Source: Neobacillus piezotolerans (GTDB taxonomy: Bacteria; Bacillota; Bacilli; Bacillales; Cytobacillaceae). Taken from it: 64,000 nucleotides of DNA. Position numbers and translations under genes: made by a program. The notes under the pieces are model-generated. The model had not been told where the DNA came from and did not search any database. It saw only the letters and a list, made by a program, of their open reading frames with translations. Each line of letters begins with the position of its first letter. Position 1 is the first letter of the stretch. The DNA lies in NCBI RefSeq assembly GCF_003362805.1, contig NZ_QNQT01000002.1, positions 124,001-188,000 of the forward strand. Direction: 5' to 3'. Below are positions 24,263 to 33,594 of this stretch, in pieces.

Positions 24263-24997
24263 TTGGAATATATTATAATTTTCCTTATTGGCATATGCGC
24301 GACCACGATTGGTACCTTGGCAGGGGGAGGCGGGTTGATTAGCCTGCCGGCGATGCTTCTGCTTGGCATGCCCGCCCATTCGGCAATCGGGGCGAACAAA
24401 GTGTCAAATACAGTCAGCTCCTTTTCAAGTTTTTTTCATCTATATCGGACGAAACGGATTACCTGGAAAGAAGCATATTGGATTATTCCCGTCAGCATTT
24501 TCGGAGGGATGAGCGGCGGATTCCTGGCGTCAAGAATACCAGCGGATAAAATGATGATCCTAGCCTTAATTTTATTAACCTTTGCTTTTATTACTTCATT
24601 TATCGGAAAAGGAAGTTTTACGGGGAACGGATTGCTGAAAATTAATAAAATAAGCCTTCCGGGTTTATATGGAATTGGCATATATGATGGGCTTTTTGGG
24701 CCTGGGCAGGGCACCCTGATGCTCTATTTGTTCGGTCATTTGAACATTTCCTATCTCCGCGCTGTCGGCTTCGTGCGGCTGGCTACTTTTTCAAGCTGTA
24801 TTGGGGCGGCGGCGATGTACATCGCTTATGGAAAAATCATTTGGCCGATGACACTCGCCCTTATGCTTGGCTCGGTAACAGGCGCGCAGCTTGGCGTCCG
24901 GATTGCCGAGAAACTGAAGCCGCAATTTGTAAAGCCAATCCTGCGAGTGGCCACTGTCGCGCTGATTATTCAAGTGTTTGTACGGGCCATTCAATAA
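24263..24997 (+). CDS. TauE/SafE family sulfite/organosulfonate exporter
   Basis: About 244 residues from TTG 24263, which has GAGGTGA at proper spacing; the GTG at 24254 overlaps that site. About seven to eight membrane helices, with the N-terminal GTLAGGGGLISLPAMLLLG and SAIGANKVSN blocks and the repeated GLFGPGQGTLMLY motif of the TauE/SafE (DUF81) family. Members export sulfite, sulfoacetate or similar anions. The substrate here is unknown. It is monocistronic. Confidence 0.85.
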   Translation: MEYIIIFLIGICATTIGTLAGGGGLISLPAMLLLGMPAHSAIGANKVSNTVSSFSSFFHLYRTKRITWKEAYWIIPVSIFGGMSGGFLASRIPADKMMILALILLTFAFITSFIGKGSFTGNGLLKINKISLPGLYGIGIYDGLFGPGQGTLMLYLFGHLNISYLRAVGFVRLATFSSCIGAAAMYIAYGKIIWPMTLALMLGSVTGAQLGVRIAEKLKPQFVKPILRVATVALIIQVFVRAIQ

Positions 24998-25123
24998 ATC
25001 GCCCAATCCTTTCCGTATATCTTGTGCAAAAATTCCCCTCAAAAGTATTGCAACATATTTACAAGATTTTGAAGTCTGGGATATTGACAGTTTTCAAATC
25101 GGTATGATAAAAAAATAGTGGGA

Positions 25124-25150
25124 TTAGCACTCTGTTGACAAGAGTGCTAA
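25124..25150 (+). promoter_or_regulatory. CIRCE element (HrcA operator)
   Basis: TTAGCACTC, nine bases, GAGTGCTAA: an exact match to the CIRCE consensus, 37 bp before the htpG start. HrcA repression is therefore expected for htpG. Confidence 0.95.
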
Positions 25151-25187
25151 GATAAATGAGGACATGCACTGGAAAGGGGATATCACT

Positions 25188-27068
25188 ATGGAAAAGAAGC
25201 AATTCCAGGCCGAGTCAAAACGGCTTTTGGAGATGATGATCAACTCCATTTACACAAAGCGGGAAGTGTTTTTACGCGAGCTGATTTCCAATGCCAGCGA
25301 TGCGATCGACAAGATCTACTACAAAGCGCTGACAGATGATTCGCTTGTTTTTGATAAAGACAATTACTACATAAAGATTGTCCCGGATAAAGAAAGCCGG
25401 ACTTTGAGAGTCATCGATACCGGCATCGGGATGACGAAGGAAGAGCTTGAAACGAACCTTGGGACCATCGCGAAGAGCGGTTCGCTCGCATTTAAAAAAG
25501 AAACCGATCTAAAAGATGGCTATGACATTATTGGCCAATTCGGTGTCGGGTTCTATGCGGCTTTTATGGTTGCCGACGTCGTGACAGTAATCAGTAAAGC
25601 GCTTGGCAGCGAAGAGGCTTATAAGTGGGAGTCCACCGGTGCGGACGGATACACGATTGAGCCGGCCGAAAAGGATGCCGTGGGCACGGAAATTATTTTG
25701 AAAATAAAAGAAAATACCGAACACGAGAACTACGACGAATTCCTAGAGGAATATAGCCTCAAGTCGGTTATTAAAAAATACTCCGACTTTATCCGCTATC
25801 CAATTAAAATGGATGTCAACACAAGCAGGAAAAAAGAAGGCTCCGATGACGAGTGGGAGACTGTCAGCGAAGAGCAGACGGTCAACAGCATGGTGCCGAT
25901 TTGGAGAAAGAACAAAAGTGAGCTGACGGACGACGATTACACGAATTTTTATAATGAAAAGCATTATGGGTTTGATAAGCCGCTGAAGCATATCCATATT
26001 AGCGTCGACGGGGCTGTCCGCTACAACGCCATCCTGTTCATCCCGGAAAGCATCCCATTCGATTACTACTCAAAGGAATTTGAAAAGGGGCTCGAGCTGT
26101 ATTCTAACGGCGTTCTGATTATGAACAAGTGCGCGGACCTGCTTCCCGACCATTTCAGCTTTGTAAAGGGGATGGTCGACTCCGAGGATTTGTCCTTGAA
26201 CATTTCAAGGGAAATGCTGCAGCATGACCGCCAGCTGAAGCTGATTGCCAAGAATATCAGCAAGAAAATCAAGAGCGAACTTCTCGCCCTCCTGAAGGAA
26301 GACCGGGAGAAGTATGAAACATTCTATCAATCGTTTGGCCGCCAGCTGAAGTATGGCGTCTACAGCGATTTTGGCGCGCATAAAGAAACGCTGCAGGATT
26401 TGTTGATGTTCTATTCATCCAAGGAGAAGAAGCTCGTTACGCTTGATGAGTATGTCACCCGGATGCCTGAAGACCAAAAGTATATTTACTATGCGGCCGG
26501 CGAATCGATCGAGCGCATCGAAAAACTGCCGCAGGCCGAGCTTGTGTCAGAAAAGGGATACGAAATCCTTTACTTCACGGAGGACATCGACGAGTTCGCC
26601 ATCAGGATGCTCATGAATTACAAGGAAAAGGAATTCAAGTCGATTGCAAGCGGAGACCTTGGGATTGAATCGGAAGAAGAAAAGAAGGAAGCCGAGGCCG
26701 AAGCGCAGGAAAACAAAGAACTGTTTGATGCGATGAAGGGCGTTCTTTCCGGAAAAGTAAAGGATGTGAGGATTTCCAAGCGCCTCAAATCCCATCCGGT
26801 CTGCCTTACAAGCGAAGGTGACCTGACGATCGAAATGGAAAAAATCCTCCGCCAGATGCCGAACAGCCAGGATGTAAAGGCGGAAAAAATCCTTGAAATC
26901 AATCCGAACCACGAGGTGTTCCAGTCGCTTAAAGGTGCACTTGAGAAAGACAAGGAGAAGCTGGCCCTTTATACGAATCTGCTTTACAATCAGGCACTTC
27001 TCATCGAAGGTCTGCCGGTCCAGGATCCGGTCGAATTTACGAATGATATCTGTAAGATCATGGTCTAA
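25188..27068 (+). CDS. htpG: Molecular chaperone HtpG (bacterial Hsp90)
   Basis: 626 residues from ATG 25188, the same length as B. subtilis HtpG. The GHKL ATPase domain (about 1-215) shows [23 protein letters not shown] and [15 protein letters not shown]. The middle domain (about 230-490) has the catalytic-loop NISREMLQ. The C-terminal dimer domain follows. It is an ATP-driven cytosolic chaperone. A perfect CIRCE element controls it. B. subtilis htpG instead lacks CIRCE and is a class III gene, so regulation differs. Codon 1 is preferred over the GTG/ATG at 25164 because of GGAAAGGGG. Confidence 0.97.
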   Translation: MEKKQFQAESKRLLEMMINSIYTKREVFLRELISNASDAIDKIYYKALTDDSLVFDKDNYYIKIVPDKESRTLRVIDTGIGMTKEELETNLGTIAKSGSLAFKKETDLKDGYDIIGQFGVGFYAAFMVADVVTVISKALGSEEAYKWESTGADGYTIEPAEKDAVGTEIILKIKENTEHENYDEFLEEYSLKSVIKKYSDFIRYPIKMDVNTSRKKEGSDDEWETVSEEQTVNSMVPIWRKNKSELTDDDYTNFYNEKHYGFDKPLKHIHISVDGAVRYNAILFIPESIPFDYYSKEFEKGLELYSNGVLIMNKCADLLPDHFSFVKGMVDSEDLSLNISREMLQHDRQLKLIAKNISKKIKSELLALLKEDREKYETFYQSFGRQLKYGVYSDFGAHKETLQDLLMFYSSKEKKLVTLDEYVTRMPEDQKYIYYAAGESIERIEKLPQAELVSEKGYEILYFTEDIDEFAIRMLMNYKEKEFKSIASGDLGIESEEEKKEAEAEAQENKELFDAMKGVLSGKVKDVRISKRLKSHPVCLTSEGDLTIEMEKILRQMPNSQDVKAEKILEINPNHEVFQSLKGALEKDKEKLALYTNLLYNQALLIEGLPVQDPVEFTNDICKIMV

Positions 27069-27096
27069 AGGGTAAATTCTTGCCGGAAAAATTTAT

Positions 27097-27125
27097 TTGA
27101 CGTTTGCGCGCCTTTTCTGTAACAT
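27097..27125 (+). promoter_or_regulatory. Sigma-A promoter of the queF operon
   Basis: TTGACG at 27097-27102 and TAACAT at 27120-27125 with 17-nt spacing, about 30 bp before the preQ1 aptamer. Confidence 0.7.
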
Positions 27126-27156
27126 ATGAAAAGGAATTGAATACCCGTACTTTGCG

Positions 27157-27240
27157 GGAGAGGTTCATAGCTGATACCCTCTATAAAAAACTATGGATAC
27201 ATGACTATCTGCCATGTCCATAATCGGACATGGCTTTTTT
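27157..27240 (+). promoter_or_regulatory. preQ1-I riboswitch with terminator
   Basis: The aptamer at 27157-27196 has GAGAGGTT, a short loop with C-rich ACCCTCT, then the A-rich ATAAAAAACTA, the pseudoknot signature of preQ1-I. A terminator follows (27211-27219 with 27226-27234, six T). ATGGA at 27193-27197 can pair with TCCAT in the terminator arm, giving the switch. preQ1 should turn off queF and yhhQ. Confidence 0.93.
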
Positions 27241-27285
27241 AATGGTTATTTCCATTGTTTTTCATAGATTTATAAGCAGAACTCT

Positions 27286-27315
27286 CTTGTAAAAGGAGCG
27301 GGATACTTTTACAAG
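27286..27315 (+). promoter_or_regulatory. Second hairpin overlapping the queF ribosome site
   Basis: Perfect 10-bp arms CTTGTAAAAG (27286-27295) and CTTTTACAAG (27306-27315), 10-nt loop, no T-run. The 3' arm runs into the AAGGGGG ribosome site of queF, so the fold could damp translation on top of the riboswitch. Confidence 0.6.
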
Positions 27316-27326
27316 GGGGTTTTTTA

Positions 27327-27827
27327 ATGTCTGGACGAAGCCATGAGGAAGGTTTGAAGGATTTAACGTTATTGGGCAACCAAGGGACCCAATATGCGTT
27401 TCAATATGCTCCGGAGGTTTTGGAGGCTGTCGATAATCTTCATTCAAACAGGGACTATTTCGTTAAATTCAATTGTCCTGAATTTACAAGCCTGTGCCCG
27501 CTGACCAATCAGCCCGATTTTGCCACGATGTATATTTCGTATATTCCGGATAAAAAAATTGTTGAGAGCAAATCGCTCAAGCTCTATTTATTCAGTTTCC
27601 GAAACCACGGAGACTTTCATGAGGACTGCGTCAATATCATTATGAACGACCTGATTAAACTGCTGGACCCGCGCTATATCGAGGTTTGGGGAAAGTTCAC
27701 GCCAAGGGGAGGCATTTCGATTGACCCTTGGTGCAACTATGGGAAGCCAGGGACGAAATATGAGGAAATGGCCAATTTCCGCTTGATGAACCATGATCTT
27801 TACCCTGAAAAGATAGACAACCGATAA
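27327..27827 (+). CDS. queF: NADPH-dependent 7-cyano-7-deazaguanine reductase
   Basis: 166 residues from ATG 27327. It is the short unimodular QueF type: catalytic C57 (TSLCP) and D64 (PDFATMYI) correspond to C55 and D62 of the B. subtilis enzyme, with the [16 protein letters not shown] QueF motif near residue 80. It reduces preQ0 to preQ1 in queuosine biosynthesis. It sits behind a preQ1-I riboswitch, giving product feedback, and is followed 15 bp later by a queuosine-precursor transporter gene. Confidence 0.96.
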   Translation: MSGRSHEEGLKDLTLLGNQGTQYAFQYAPEVLEAVDNLHSNRDYFVKFNCPEFTSLCPLTNQPDFATMYISYIPDKKIVESKSLKLYLFSFRNHGDFHEDCVNIIMNDLIKLLDPRYIEVWGKFTPRGGISIDPWCNYGKPGTKYEEMANFRLMNHDLYPEKIDNR

Positions 27828-27842
27828 GAGAGGACAAAAAAG

Positions 27843-28487
27843 ATGATTTTATACCTGAATGGGGCGTTTGTCGGCCTGCTGATCCTTGCGAACGTTGTGG
27901 CTGTTAAGCTTTTCGGCATCGGCAACTATGCCATCTTGCCCGCCGCTGTCATTGTGTATGTCTTTACCTACCCTATCATTGATGTAATTGTCGAGGTGTA
28001 TGGGAAAAAACAGGCCCAGAGGACTGTCCAGGCCGGTTTGATCACGCAAGTCCTAGCCCTGGCTTTCATTGCGGCTGCAATAGCGCTGCCGTCAGCGTCA
28101 GTTTTTACAGAGCAGCAATCGTTTGAAACCATTCTGGGAGGAAGCTTCCGGGTGATTGCCGCGAGCCTGATTTCCTATGCTATTAGCCAGAATCTCGATG
28201 TGCTTGTTTTCAATAAATTGAAAAACCGCCATGGGCAAAAAAAGCTCTGGCTCCGGAACAATGCTTCGACAATGCTTAGCCAGCTTGTCGATACGGCGAT
28301 TTTCATTGGAATTGCCTTTTACGGGGTCGTGCCTGCGGCTGTGCTTGGGACGATGATCATTACCCAGTACATCTTTAAATTTTTCGCTTCAATTGCAATT
28401 ACCCCGCTTGTGTACCTGCTAGTGAGTATCATTAGAAAGAAAGAAGGGCCAAGCCGGGATGGCTACGAAGCTGTATCAATAGATTGA
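27843..28487 (+). CDS. yhhQ: Queuosine precursor transporter (YhhQ/VUT family)
   Basis: 214 residues; ATG 27843 with GAGAGGACAA. About six membrane helices and the family block YPIIDVIVEVYGKKQAQRTV with acidic residues in the membrane. Its homologue YhhQ imports preQ0/preQ1 in E. coli. Co-transcription with queF under a preQ1 riboswitch supports that role here. It differs from the ECF-type QueT proteins. A strong terminator follows. Confidence 0.9.
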   Translation: MILYLNGAFVGLLILANVVAVKLFGIGNYAILPAAVIVYVFTYPIIDVIVEVYGKKQAQRTVQAGLITQVLALAFIAAAIALPSASVFTEQQSFETILGGSFRVIAASLISYAISQNLDVLVFNKLKNRHGQKKLWLRNNASTMLSQLVDTAIFIGIAFYGVVPAAVLGTMIITQYIFKFFASIAITPLVYLLVSIIRKKEGPSRDGYEAVSID

Positions 28488-28499
28488 TTGGCTCATTAA

Positions 28500-28537
28500 A
28501 AGAACTCCGCCATTGATAAACAGCGGAGTTCTTTTTT
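28500..28537 (+). terminator. Terminator of the queF operon
   Basis: A perfect 11-bp stem (28500-28510 with 28523-28533) and six T. A small CCCTC/GAGGG hairpin with T-run at 28583-28599 serves the convergent subtilase gene on the minus strand. Confidence 0.9.
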
Positions 28538-28613
28538 CTATACTGTTAAAGGGTTGATCAACATGGCTATTAGCTTAAATTTAAAACCCTCGCTGAGGGA
28601 GTTTCTTCGTCCT

Positions 28614-29948
28614 CTATTGTACCGATGCCGCTTTTTTTACGGCTTCAAAGGCGTTTACGTACCCGGCGCCAACTTCATGGTATTGGTGAGCAGGCATCGG
28701 CTCCGCGGTTTGAGCCATAAAATCCAGCGCCTCTCCAGGCGTAAGATCCGGCTTGGCTTCCTTCATGAGGGCGACAACCCCGGAAATGTGCGGTGCGGCC
28801 ATGCTTGTGCCGCTGGATGTCGTATAGAAAAGCAGATGCTCCGGGTCAATATACGAGATATCCGTTGTTGTGCCGAGCACGTTCATGACGATGCCGGTTG
28901 AGGACCTTGTTGCGACGATGTCCACCCCCGGGGCTGTGATGTCAGGATGGAGGAATTGATCACCTGCAACACCGCGGGAAGAGAAGTCAGCAAGCTGTTT
29001 ATCCTTCGTCCCAGCAGCTACACTAATGACCCAAGGCGCCGCGGAATACGGGTTAAGGGTATTGTCTCCGGGGCCTTCATTTCCCGCTGCAAACGCAACT
29101 GTTATCCCGGCATCATGGGCAGCTTTTGAAGCAACATTGATTGGGTCGTTCGGTGAGTATACACCGGTTGTCCCCCAGCTGTTGCTAATCACGTCGATCC
29201 CATACTTGTCTTTGTTTTTAATGGCGTAATCAAAGGCTTCAAGCGACCAAAGAATGTTGATACCTTCCCCAACGCCAAGGCCGACAAGCTTCGCATCCGG
29301 GGCGACGCCTTTATAGAGGCCTGAACTCGCTTTGCCGCTTCCGGCTATTGTCCCGGCAACATGTGTCCCATGCCCGGAAGAAGTATCTGTATTAACAATG
29401 TTCTCAAGGTAAAGCGGCGGATTGCCAAACAGGTCACCGACAACAAATTTTACGTTCTGGATGACTTTTTCACCGAATCTTAGGTCCTGGTGGGTCGCGT
29501 CAATGCCGCTGTCGATAACTGCGACAGTTACCCCTTTTCCTGTATAGCCAAGGTCGTTCCAGACTGATTCAGCGCCAATCAGCTGGCGGCTGTCGCGCAG
29601 GAAATACTTCAGTTCTTTATTTTCATAGACTGAGAGAATATTCGTGGATGAAAGGAGGAGGCTAGCCAACGCTGCGATTTTCCCTTTTACCGCGACCATT
29701 GGCAGGGTTTCAAATGTTTTTGTTTCAAGTCCCAGGGCTTTCAGGAGTTGGATGTCCGCCAGGGCGGGAGCTTGTTTGTATGTAATGATGGCTTCCGCTT
29801 CACTCCCGGATAAAGTTGAGTTTAGCAGTTTTTGAATAACAGGGCTAACTTCAGCTTTCAAGCCAATAGCTTTTGACTGGGTTGAAAAGAATGGCCCGGC
29901 CATAGTGAAAATAAGAATGAGCGCAATGAGAAATTTGAGCTTTTTCAT
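28614..29948 (-). CDS. Secreted S8 family serine peptidase (subtilisin-like)
   Basis: 444 residues. Sec signal peptide (about 1-27), inhibitor-I9-like propeptide (about 30-115), then a catalytic domain with the triad D146 (VIDSGID), H193 (GHGTH) and S382 (GTSMAAP), and the oxyanion Asn in AAGNEGPG. It ends soon after the domain, without surface anchors. It should be an extracellular protease with autoprocessing. A second subtilase gene starts at 63425. ATG 29948 follows AGGGGG. Confidence 0.93.
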   Translation of the reverse strand: MKKLKFLIALILIFTMAGPFFSTQSKAIGLKAEVSPVIQKLLNSTLSGSEAEAIITYKQAPALADIQLLKALGLETKTFETLPMVAVKGKIAALASLLLSSTNILSVYENKELKYFLRDSRQLIGAESVWNDLGYTGKGVTVAVIDSGIDATHQDLRFGEKVIQNVKFVVGDLFGNPPLYLENIVNTDTSSGHGTHVAGTIAGSGKASSGLYKGVAPDAKLVGLGVGEGINILWSLEAFDYAIKNKDKYGIDVISNSWGTTGVYSPNDPINVASKAAHDAGITVAFAAGNEGPGDNTLNPYSAAPWVISVAAGTKDKQLADFSSRGVAGDQFLHPDITAPGVDIVATRSSTGIVMNVLGTTTDISYIDPEHLLFYTTSSGTSMAAPHISGVVALMKEAKPDLTPGEALDFMAQTAEPMPAHQYHEVGAGYVNAFEAVKKAASVQ

Positions 29949-30043
29949 AAGGACCCCCTAAATAATTTAGAAATACCTTTTCTGTTTATCCAGCAAGTTA
30001 GTTAGCAAACATACTGGAGGTTGGGAAAATTTTTAAGAGGAAA

Positions 30044-30071
30044 TAAAAACGGCTGCCTGCGATTGGCAGCC
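30044..30071 (-). terminator. Terminator of the ABC-F gene
   Basis: A 7-bp GC-rich stem (30051-30057 with 30065-30071) followed on the minus strand by a T-run at 30049-30044. Confidence 0.8.
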
Positions 30072-30079
30072 CTGATCCT

Positions 30080-31795
30080 TTAGATTAACGATTGCTTTTG
30101 CTGGATGAGTTTGTTCAGTTCCTTATCGACATTGGCATAGTCATGGCTTTCTGGCGTTAGCATGCTGATTTTACCAAGCAGCTCGGCTATTTTTGTGTCA
30201 AGCAAGGCAAGCTCTTCTTCGCGGTTGCGGTTATCCGGCCGCGCTTGGGCAAATTGCCGTTCTTCATACTCCCGCAGGCCCATCTCAATTCGCTGTATCC
30301 GGTTATTTTCAATCACTAACAATTTATCGCAGAGCCTTTCAACGAAATACCGGTCATGCGAAACGATTAGAAGGGTGCCGGAATAGCTCGCCAACGTTTC
30401 CTCCATTTGCTCGCGGCTTGGCAAATCAAGATGGTTGGTTGGCTCATCAAGGACGAGCATATCGTATTCCTGCATAATCAAATGAACAAGCTTGACCCTC
30501 GTGCGTTCACCAAGGCTTAAAGCAGAAAAAGGATTTGATAGCTTTTCTTCCTTCATGCCCATATTGGCAAAAAGGGTACGCGCTTTGGTTCGTTGCTCCA
30601 AGCTTTCCATTCCCATGAAATCAAGGACTGTCCGGTCACCTGGAAGGTCGCCAACATCCTGGCTTAAATAGGCAATCCTGACTGAATCGCTTTTCCAAAG
30701 TGATCCCTTCGAGGCGCTTAATTCTCCCAAAAGCATTTTTATAAAGGTTGTTTTTCCGGCTCCATTTGAACCAAGCAGGGCAATCCGCTCGCCGTGCTTG
30801 ATGTAAAAATGGCTTTTTTCAAAAAGAATCCGTTCCGCAAATGATTTGCCCAATCCGCGGGCTTCAAGAATCCGTTTTCCGCGGTTCCCGGCTGCTTCAA
30901 AGTCAAACCTGATAGATAGTTCATCTTTTGGCTTTTCAATGTTTTCCTTGGAGAGTTCGTGATTCAGTCGCTTTAGCTTGGATTTGATTTGCGCGTCTTT
31001 TTTCTTAGCCTGGACTCGACCGTATTCTTTGAAACCTGTCTGTCGGTTTTCGGAGGGAGACCTGCCTTTTCCCGCTTCCCGATGCGACTTTTCGGACCAC
31101 CGCTTAAGCTGGGCAACCTGTTCGTTGATGAGTTCTACTCGCTGCTGCTGCTTGTGAAACTCCTTTACTTGCTGCTCATGCCGCCGTTTCTTCTCGGCTC
31201 GGTAATCAGTATAGTTGCCATCATAGACGGTTAGCTTCCCGTCTTCAAGCTCGAAAATTTTTGAAACGGTCACGTCAAGAAAATGCCGGTCATGTGATAT
31301 GATTAGCGCCGCCTGAGGAGAATTTTTAATGGATTGGATTAGCCAGTTCAGCCCTTTTAAGTCCAAATGATTTGTTGGTTCATCTAGGATAAGGAGCCCG
31401 GGGTTTTCAGCCCAGACCCCGGCGAGAGCGAGCTTCAGCCGTTCTCCGCCGCTAAGGCTGCCAAGCCGTGAATCCTCCCATTCACGAATTTTTTCAAGGC
31501 CCAGCTGACTGGCCGTTTCAAGTAGTGTTTTTCCCTTTTCGTTCTCCAGGGTAGATAGATCATAGTCAGTTGATTGGGGCAGATAGCCAATCCGTAAGCT
31601 GGAAGACCTTTTAGTAAAGGTTCCGCCATCAGGTTCCAGCTCACCTGTAAGCAGCTTAACGAGCGTTGTTTTCCCCGATCCATTCCAGCCAACAAGCCCG
31701 ATCTTTTCCCCATCTCTTATATCAAAGGAAACGCCGCCCAGTAGTTCGCGTTCTCCAAAACTCTTTTTTATATTTATTGCCTTGATTAGTTCCAT
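30080..31795 (-). CDS. ABC-F family ATPase, antibiotic-resistance (VmlR-like) type
   Basis: 571 residues from ATG 31795 (GAGGTGA; the upstream ORF extension lacks a site). Two ABC domains without membrane helices: Walker A GWNGSGKTT and GSNGAGKTT, signatures LSGGE and LSLGE, Walker B LILDEPTNHLD and LVLDEPTNHLD, with a charged linker (about 195-300) that would enter the ribosome exit-site region. This arrangement and the C-terminal extension fit Vga/VmlR/Lsa-type ribosome protection proteins against pleuromutilins, lincosamides and streptogramins. An attenuator leader with small ORFs supports antibiotic induction. The resistance phenotype is inferred. Confidence 0.87.
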   Translation of the reverse strand: MELIKAINIKKSFGERELLGGVSFDIRDGEKIGLVGWNGSGKTTLVKLLTGELEPDGGTFTKRSSSLRIGYLPQSTDYDLSTLENEKGKTLLETASQLGLEKIREWEDSRLGSLSGGERLKLALAGVWAENPGLLILDEPTNHLDLKGLNWLIQSIKNSPQAALIISHDRHFLDVTVSKIFELEDGKLTVYDGNYTDYRAEKKRRHEQQVKEFHKQQQRVELINEQVAQLKRWSEKSHREAGKGRSPSENRQTGFKEYGRVQAKKKDAQIKSKLKRLNHELSKENIEKPKDELSIRFDFEAAGNRGKRILEARGLGKSFAERILFEKSHFYIKHGERIALLGSNGAGKTTFIKMLLGELSASKGSLWKSDSVRIAYLSQDVGDLPGDRTVLDFMGMESLEQRTKARTLFANMGMKEEKLSNPFSALSLGERTRVKLVHLIMQEYDMLVLDEPTNHLDLPSREQMEETLASYSGTLLIVSHDRYFVERLCDKLLVIENNRIQRIEMGLREYEERQFAQARPDNRNREEELALLDTKIAELLGKISMLTPESHDYANVDKELNKLIQQKQSLI

Positions 31796-31862
31796 ACAAA
31801 TCACCTCAGTATGTTTTTGAAAAATCACATTGTAGACTGAGCCGAGTTTGAAAAAATCATAA

Positions 31863-31974
31863 GAAAAACCTCCCCGGGAACCCGAAGAGGCTGATTGTAT
31901 GGCAAATTAGTCCTTTTCAAGCCGCCTTTTAAAACACACCTAAAAGGCGCGCAAAAAAGCAACCGCTTGAAAAG
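31863..31974 (-). promoter_or_regulatory. Attenuator leader of the ABC-F gene
   Basis: Three dyads are nested: GCTTGAAAAG (31965-31974) with CTTTTCAAGC (31912-31921); CGCCTTTTA (31923-31931) with TAAAAGGCG (31941-31949); and a terminator, 31869-31878 with 31881-31890, with five T on the minus strand at 31867-31863. A 15-codon ORF ends inside the second dyad. This is the layout of ribosome-mediated attenuation known for ABC-F and erm genes. Confidence 0.72.
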
Positions 31975-31987
31975 CAAAAAAGGGCAT
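31940..31987 (-). CDS. Leader peptide of the ABC-F attenuator, 15 codons
   Basis: ATG at 31987 with AGGA five bases upstream; reads MPFFAFQAVAFLRAF and stops at TAG inside a hairpin arm. A ribosome stalled on it would break the hairpin at 31941-31949 and change which dyads form before the terminator. Translation is inferred from the ribosome site and position. Confidence 0.55.
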   Translation of the reverse strand: MPFFAFQAVAFLRAF

Positions 31988-32011
31988 ACGAATCCTATTC
32001 TTCAGGTTTCC

Positions 32012-32026
32012 TCATTTTATTTGCAT
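32012..32026 (-). CDS. Minimal upstream ORF, four codons
   Basis: ATG at 32026 with a strong AGGAGTG site reads MQIK and stop. It precedes the 15-codon leader peptide. A TATAAT at 32054-32049 (minus strand) is the probable -10 of this leader. Such tiny ORFs can act as antibiotic-sensing stall sites. Its role is inferred. Confidence 0.45.
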   Translation of the reverse strand: MQIK

Positions 32027-32222
32027 GAGTCCACTCCTAAAAAATAAGATTATAACTTCATTGCCCCAGTACCATCCTTTTAATGTATTCGTATTTCATC
32101 ACAAGTATATGCGGGAGACGGCATGTATGTCAATGTTCATGGAAGAAACCGCCTGGCTTTGAGGTGGAAACCGAACTCCGGTAGAATGAAGGTTAGGAAT
32201 ACATAGGGAAAGGTGCATGTAA

Positions 32223-33341
32223 ATGGAGAAGTTCATTGTGATTGGGGCGGGAATACTTGGGGCATCCGCAGCTTACCATCTGGCAAAAGCCGGAGCCGAT
32301 GTAACCGTCATTGACCGGCGCGATCCCGGCCAGGCAACCGATGCGGCAGCGGGGATTATCTGCCCGTGGCTGTCCCAGCGGCGGAACAAGGCGTGGTATG
32401 CGCTTGCGAAGGGAGGAGCGGCCTATTATCCAACACTTATCCGGCAGCTTGAGGAAGACGGCGAAAAAGAAACCGGTTATTCAAGGGTTGGGGCTTTGAG
32501 CCTGCATACCGATAAGGGCAAGCTTGCGAAAATGGAAGAGCGGGCTCTTGCAAGGAGAGAGACCGCACCAGAGATAGGCGAAATCCGCCAGCTTGACCCG
32601 GGGCAGGCTGCACGGCTGTTTCCGCCCGTTTCGGAACAGTTTGCTTCGCTCCATGTTGAAGGCGCGGCCCGCGTTGATGGCCGTGCGTTACGGAATGCGC
32701 TCATGCATGCGGCTGGAAATCATGGCGCCAGGGTTATCGGCGGCTCGGCAAAGCTGGAGTTATCCGGCGATTTGATTACGGGTGTTACGGCGGAAGGGAA
32801 GTACTATGAGGCCGATACGGTCATTGTGGCGGCCGGAGCCTGGGCGGGAGAGTTATTGAAGCCATTGGGGATCAATTTAAAGCTTTGGTCGCAGAAAGGA
32901 CAAATTGTCCATCTGAAGCTTGATGGCAGGGACACAGGTAATTGGCCAGTCATCATGCCCCCAAGCGATCAATATATCCTCGCCTTTGATGGCGGTAAAA
33001 TTGTCGTCGGGACAACTCATGAAGAGGACAAAAACTTTGACATGAGGGTGACAGCGGGCGGGCTGCATGAAGTGCTTGATAAGGCTTTGTCAACAGCGCC
33101 GGGGCTGATGGAAGCCGAATTTGTGGAAGCCAGGGTTGGCTACAGGCCGTATGCGCCAGGTTTCCTTCCGGTGATCGGAAAAGTGCCTGGTCATGAAAAC
33201 CTCCTGTTCGCAAATGGGCTCGGAGCATCAGGACTGACAGTCGGGCCGTTTTTGGGTGGGCAGCTTGCAAAGATGGCGCTCGGTGAGATAGTTGATATTG
33301 ATTTGGACCTTTATGAGTTAACCGGGTTAATTGGGGATTAA
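32223..33341 (+). CDS. FAD-dependent amino-acid oxidase/dehydrogenase (DadA/ThiO-like)
   Basis: 372 residues; ATG 32223. N-terminal dinucleotide fold GAGILGASAAYHLAKAG (about 8-24) with ID at the end of strand 2, then the DAO family body and a C-terminal GYRPYAPGFLPVIG and FANGLGASGLTVGP FAD-contact region. The family includes D-amino-acid dehydrogenase, glycine oxidase and sarcosine oxidase. The exact substrate cannot be told. It is not next to thiamine genes, which argues mildly against ThiO. A terminator follows. Confidence 0.85.
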   Translation: MEKFIVIGAGILGASAAYHLAKAGADVTVIDRRDPGQATDAAAGIICPWLSQRRNKAWYALAKGGAAYYPTLIRQLEEDGEKETGYSRVGALSLHTDKGKLAKMEERALARRETAPEIGEIRQLDPGQAARLFPPVSEQFASLHVEGAARVDGRALRNALMHAAGNHGARVIGGSAKLELSGDLITGVTAEGKYYEADTVIVAAGAWAGELLKPLGINLKLWSQKGQIVHLKLDGRDTGNWPVIMPPSDQYILAFDGGKIVVGTTHEEDKNFDMRVTAGGLHEVLDKALSTAPGLMEAEFVEARVGYRPYAPGFLPVIGKVPGHENLLFANGLGASGLTVGPFLGGQLAKMALGEIVDIDLDLYELTGLIGD

Positions 33342-33345
33342 AGGA

Positions 33346-33377
33346 AGAAAGCGGGCGTACTTTGCCCGTGCTTTTTT
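33346..33377 (+). terminator. Terminator after the oxidase gene
   Basis: GCGGGC-type stem between about 33347-33355 and 33362-33370 with a small bulge, then five T. Confidence 0.65.
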
Positions 33378-33594
33378 ATTTTTGTCATAAGTAAAAAGCG
33401 CAATTACTTAATTTTTCCATAATAAAATATTATGAATTTCGGAATGAATGAAAGTTTGTTTTTTTTATCATAGCGAATAAAGGGCCTCATTTTCAGAAAA
33501 TAATCCCAGTCCGTGTTGATTTTAAAATAACCATATCGGGGTAAAAGGGTAGATATAACAATTGCTATTTTTAAACTTCGAGGAGGAACAACCT

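Noticed and set aside
25084-25108. TTGACA/TATGAT as the htpG promoter
   Set aside because: Spacing is only 13 nt, too short for sigma-A. The true -10 was not identified.
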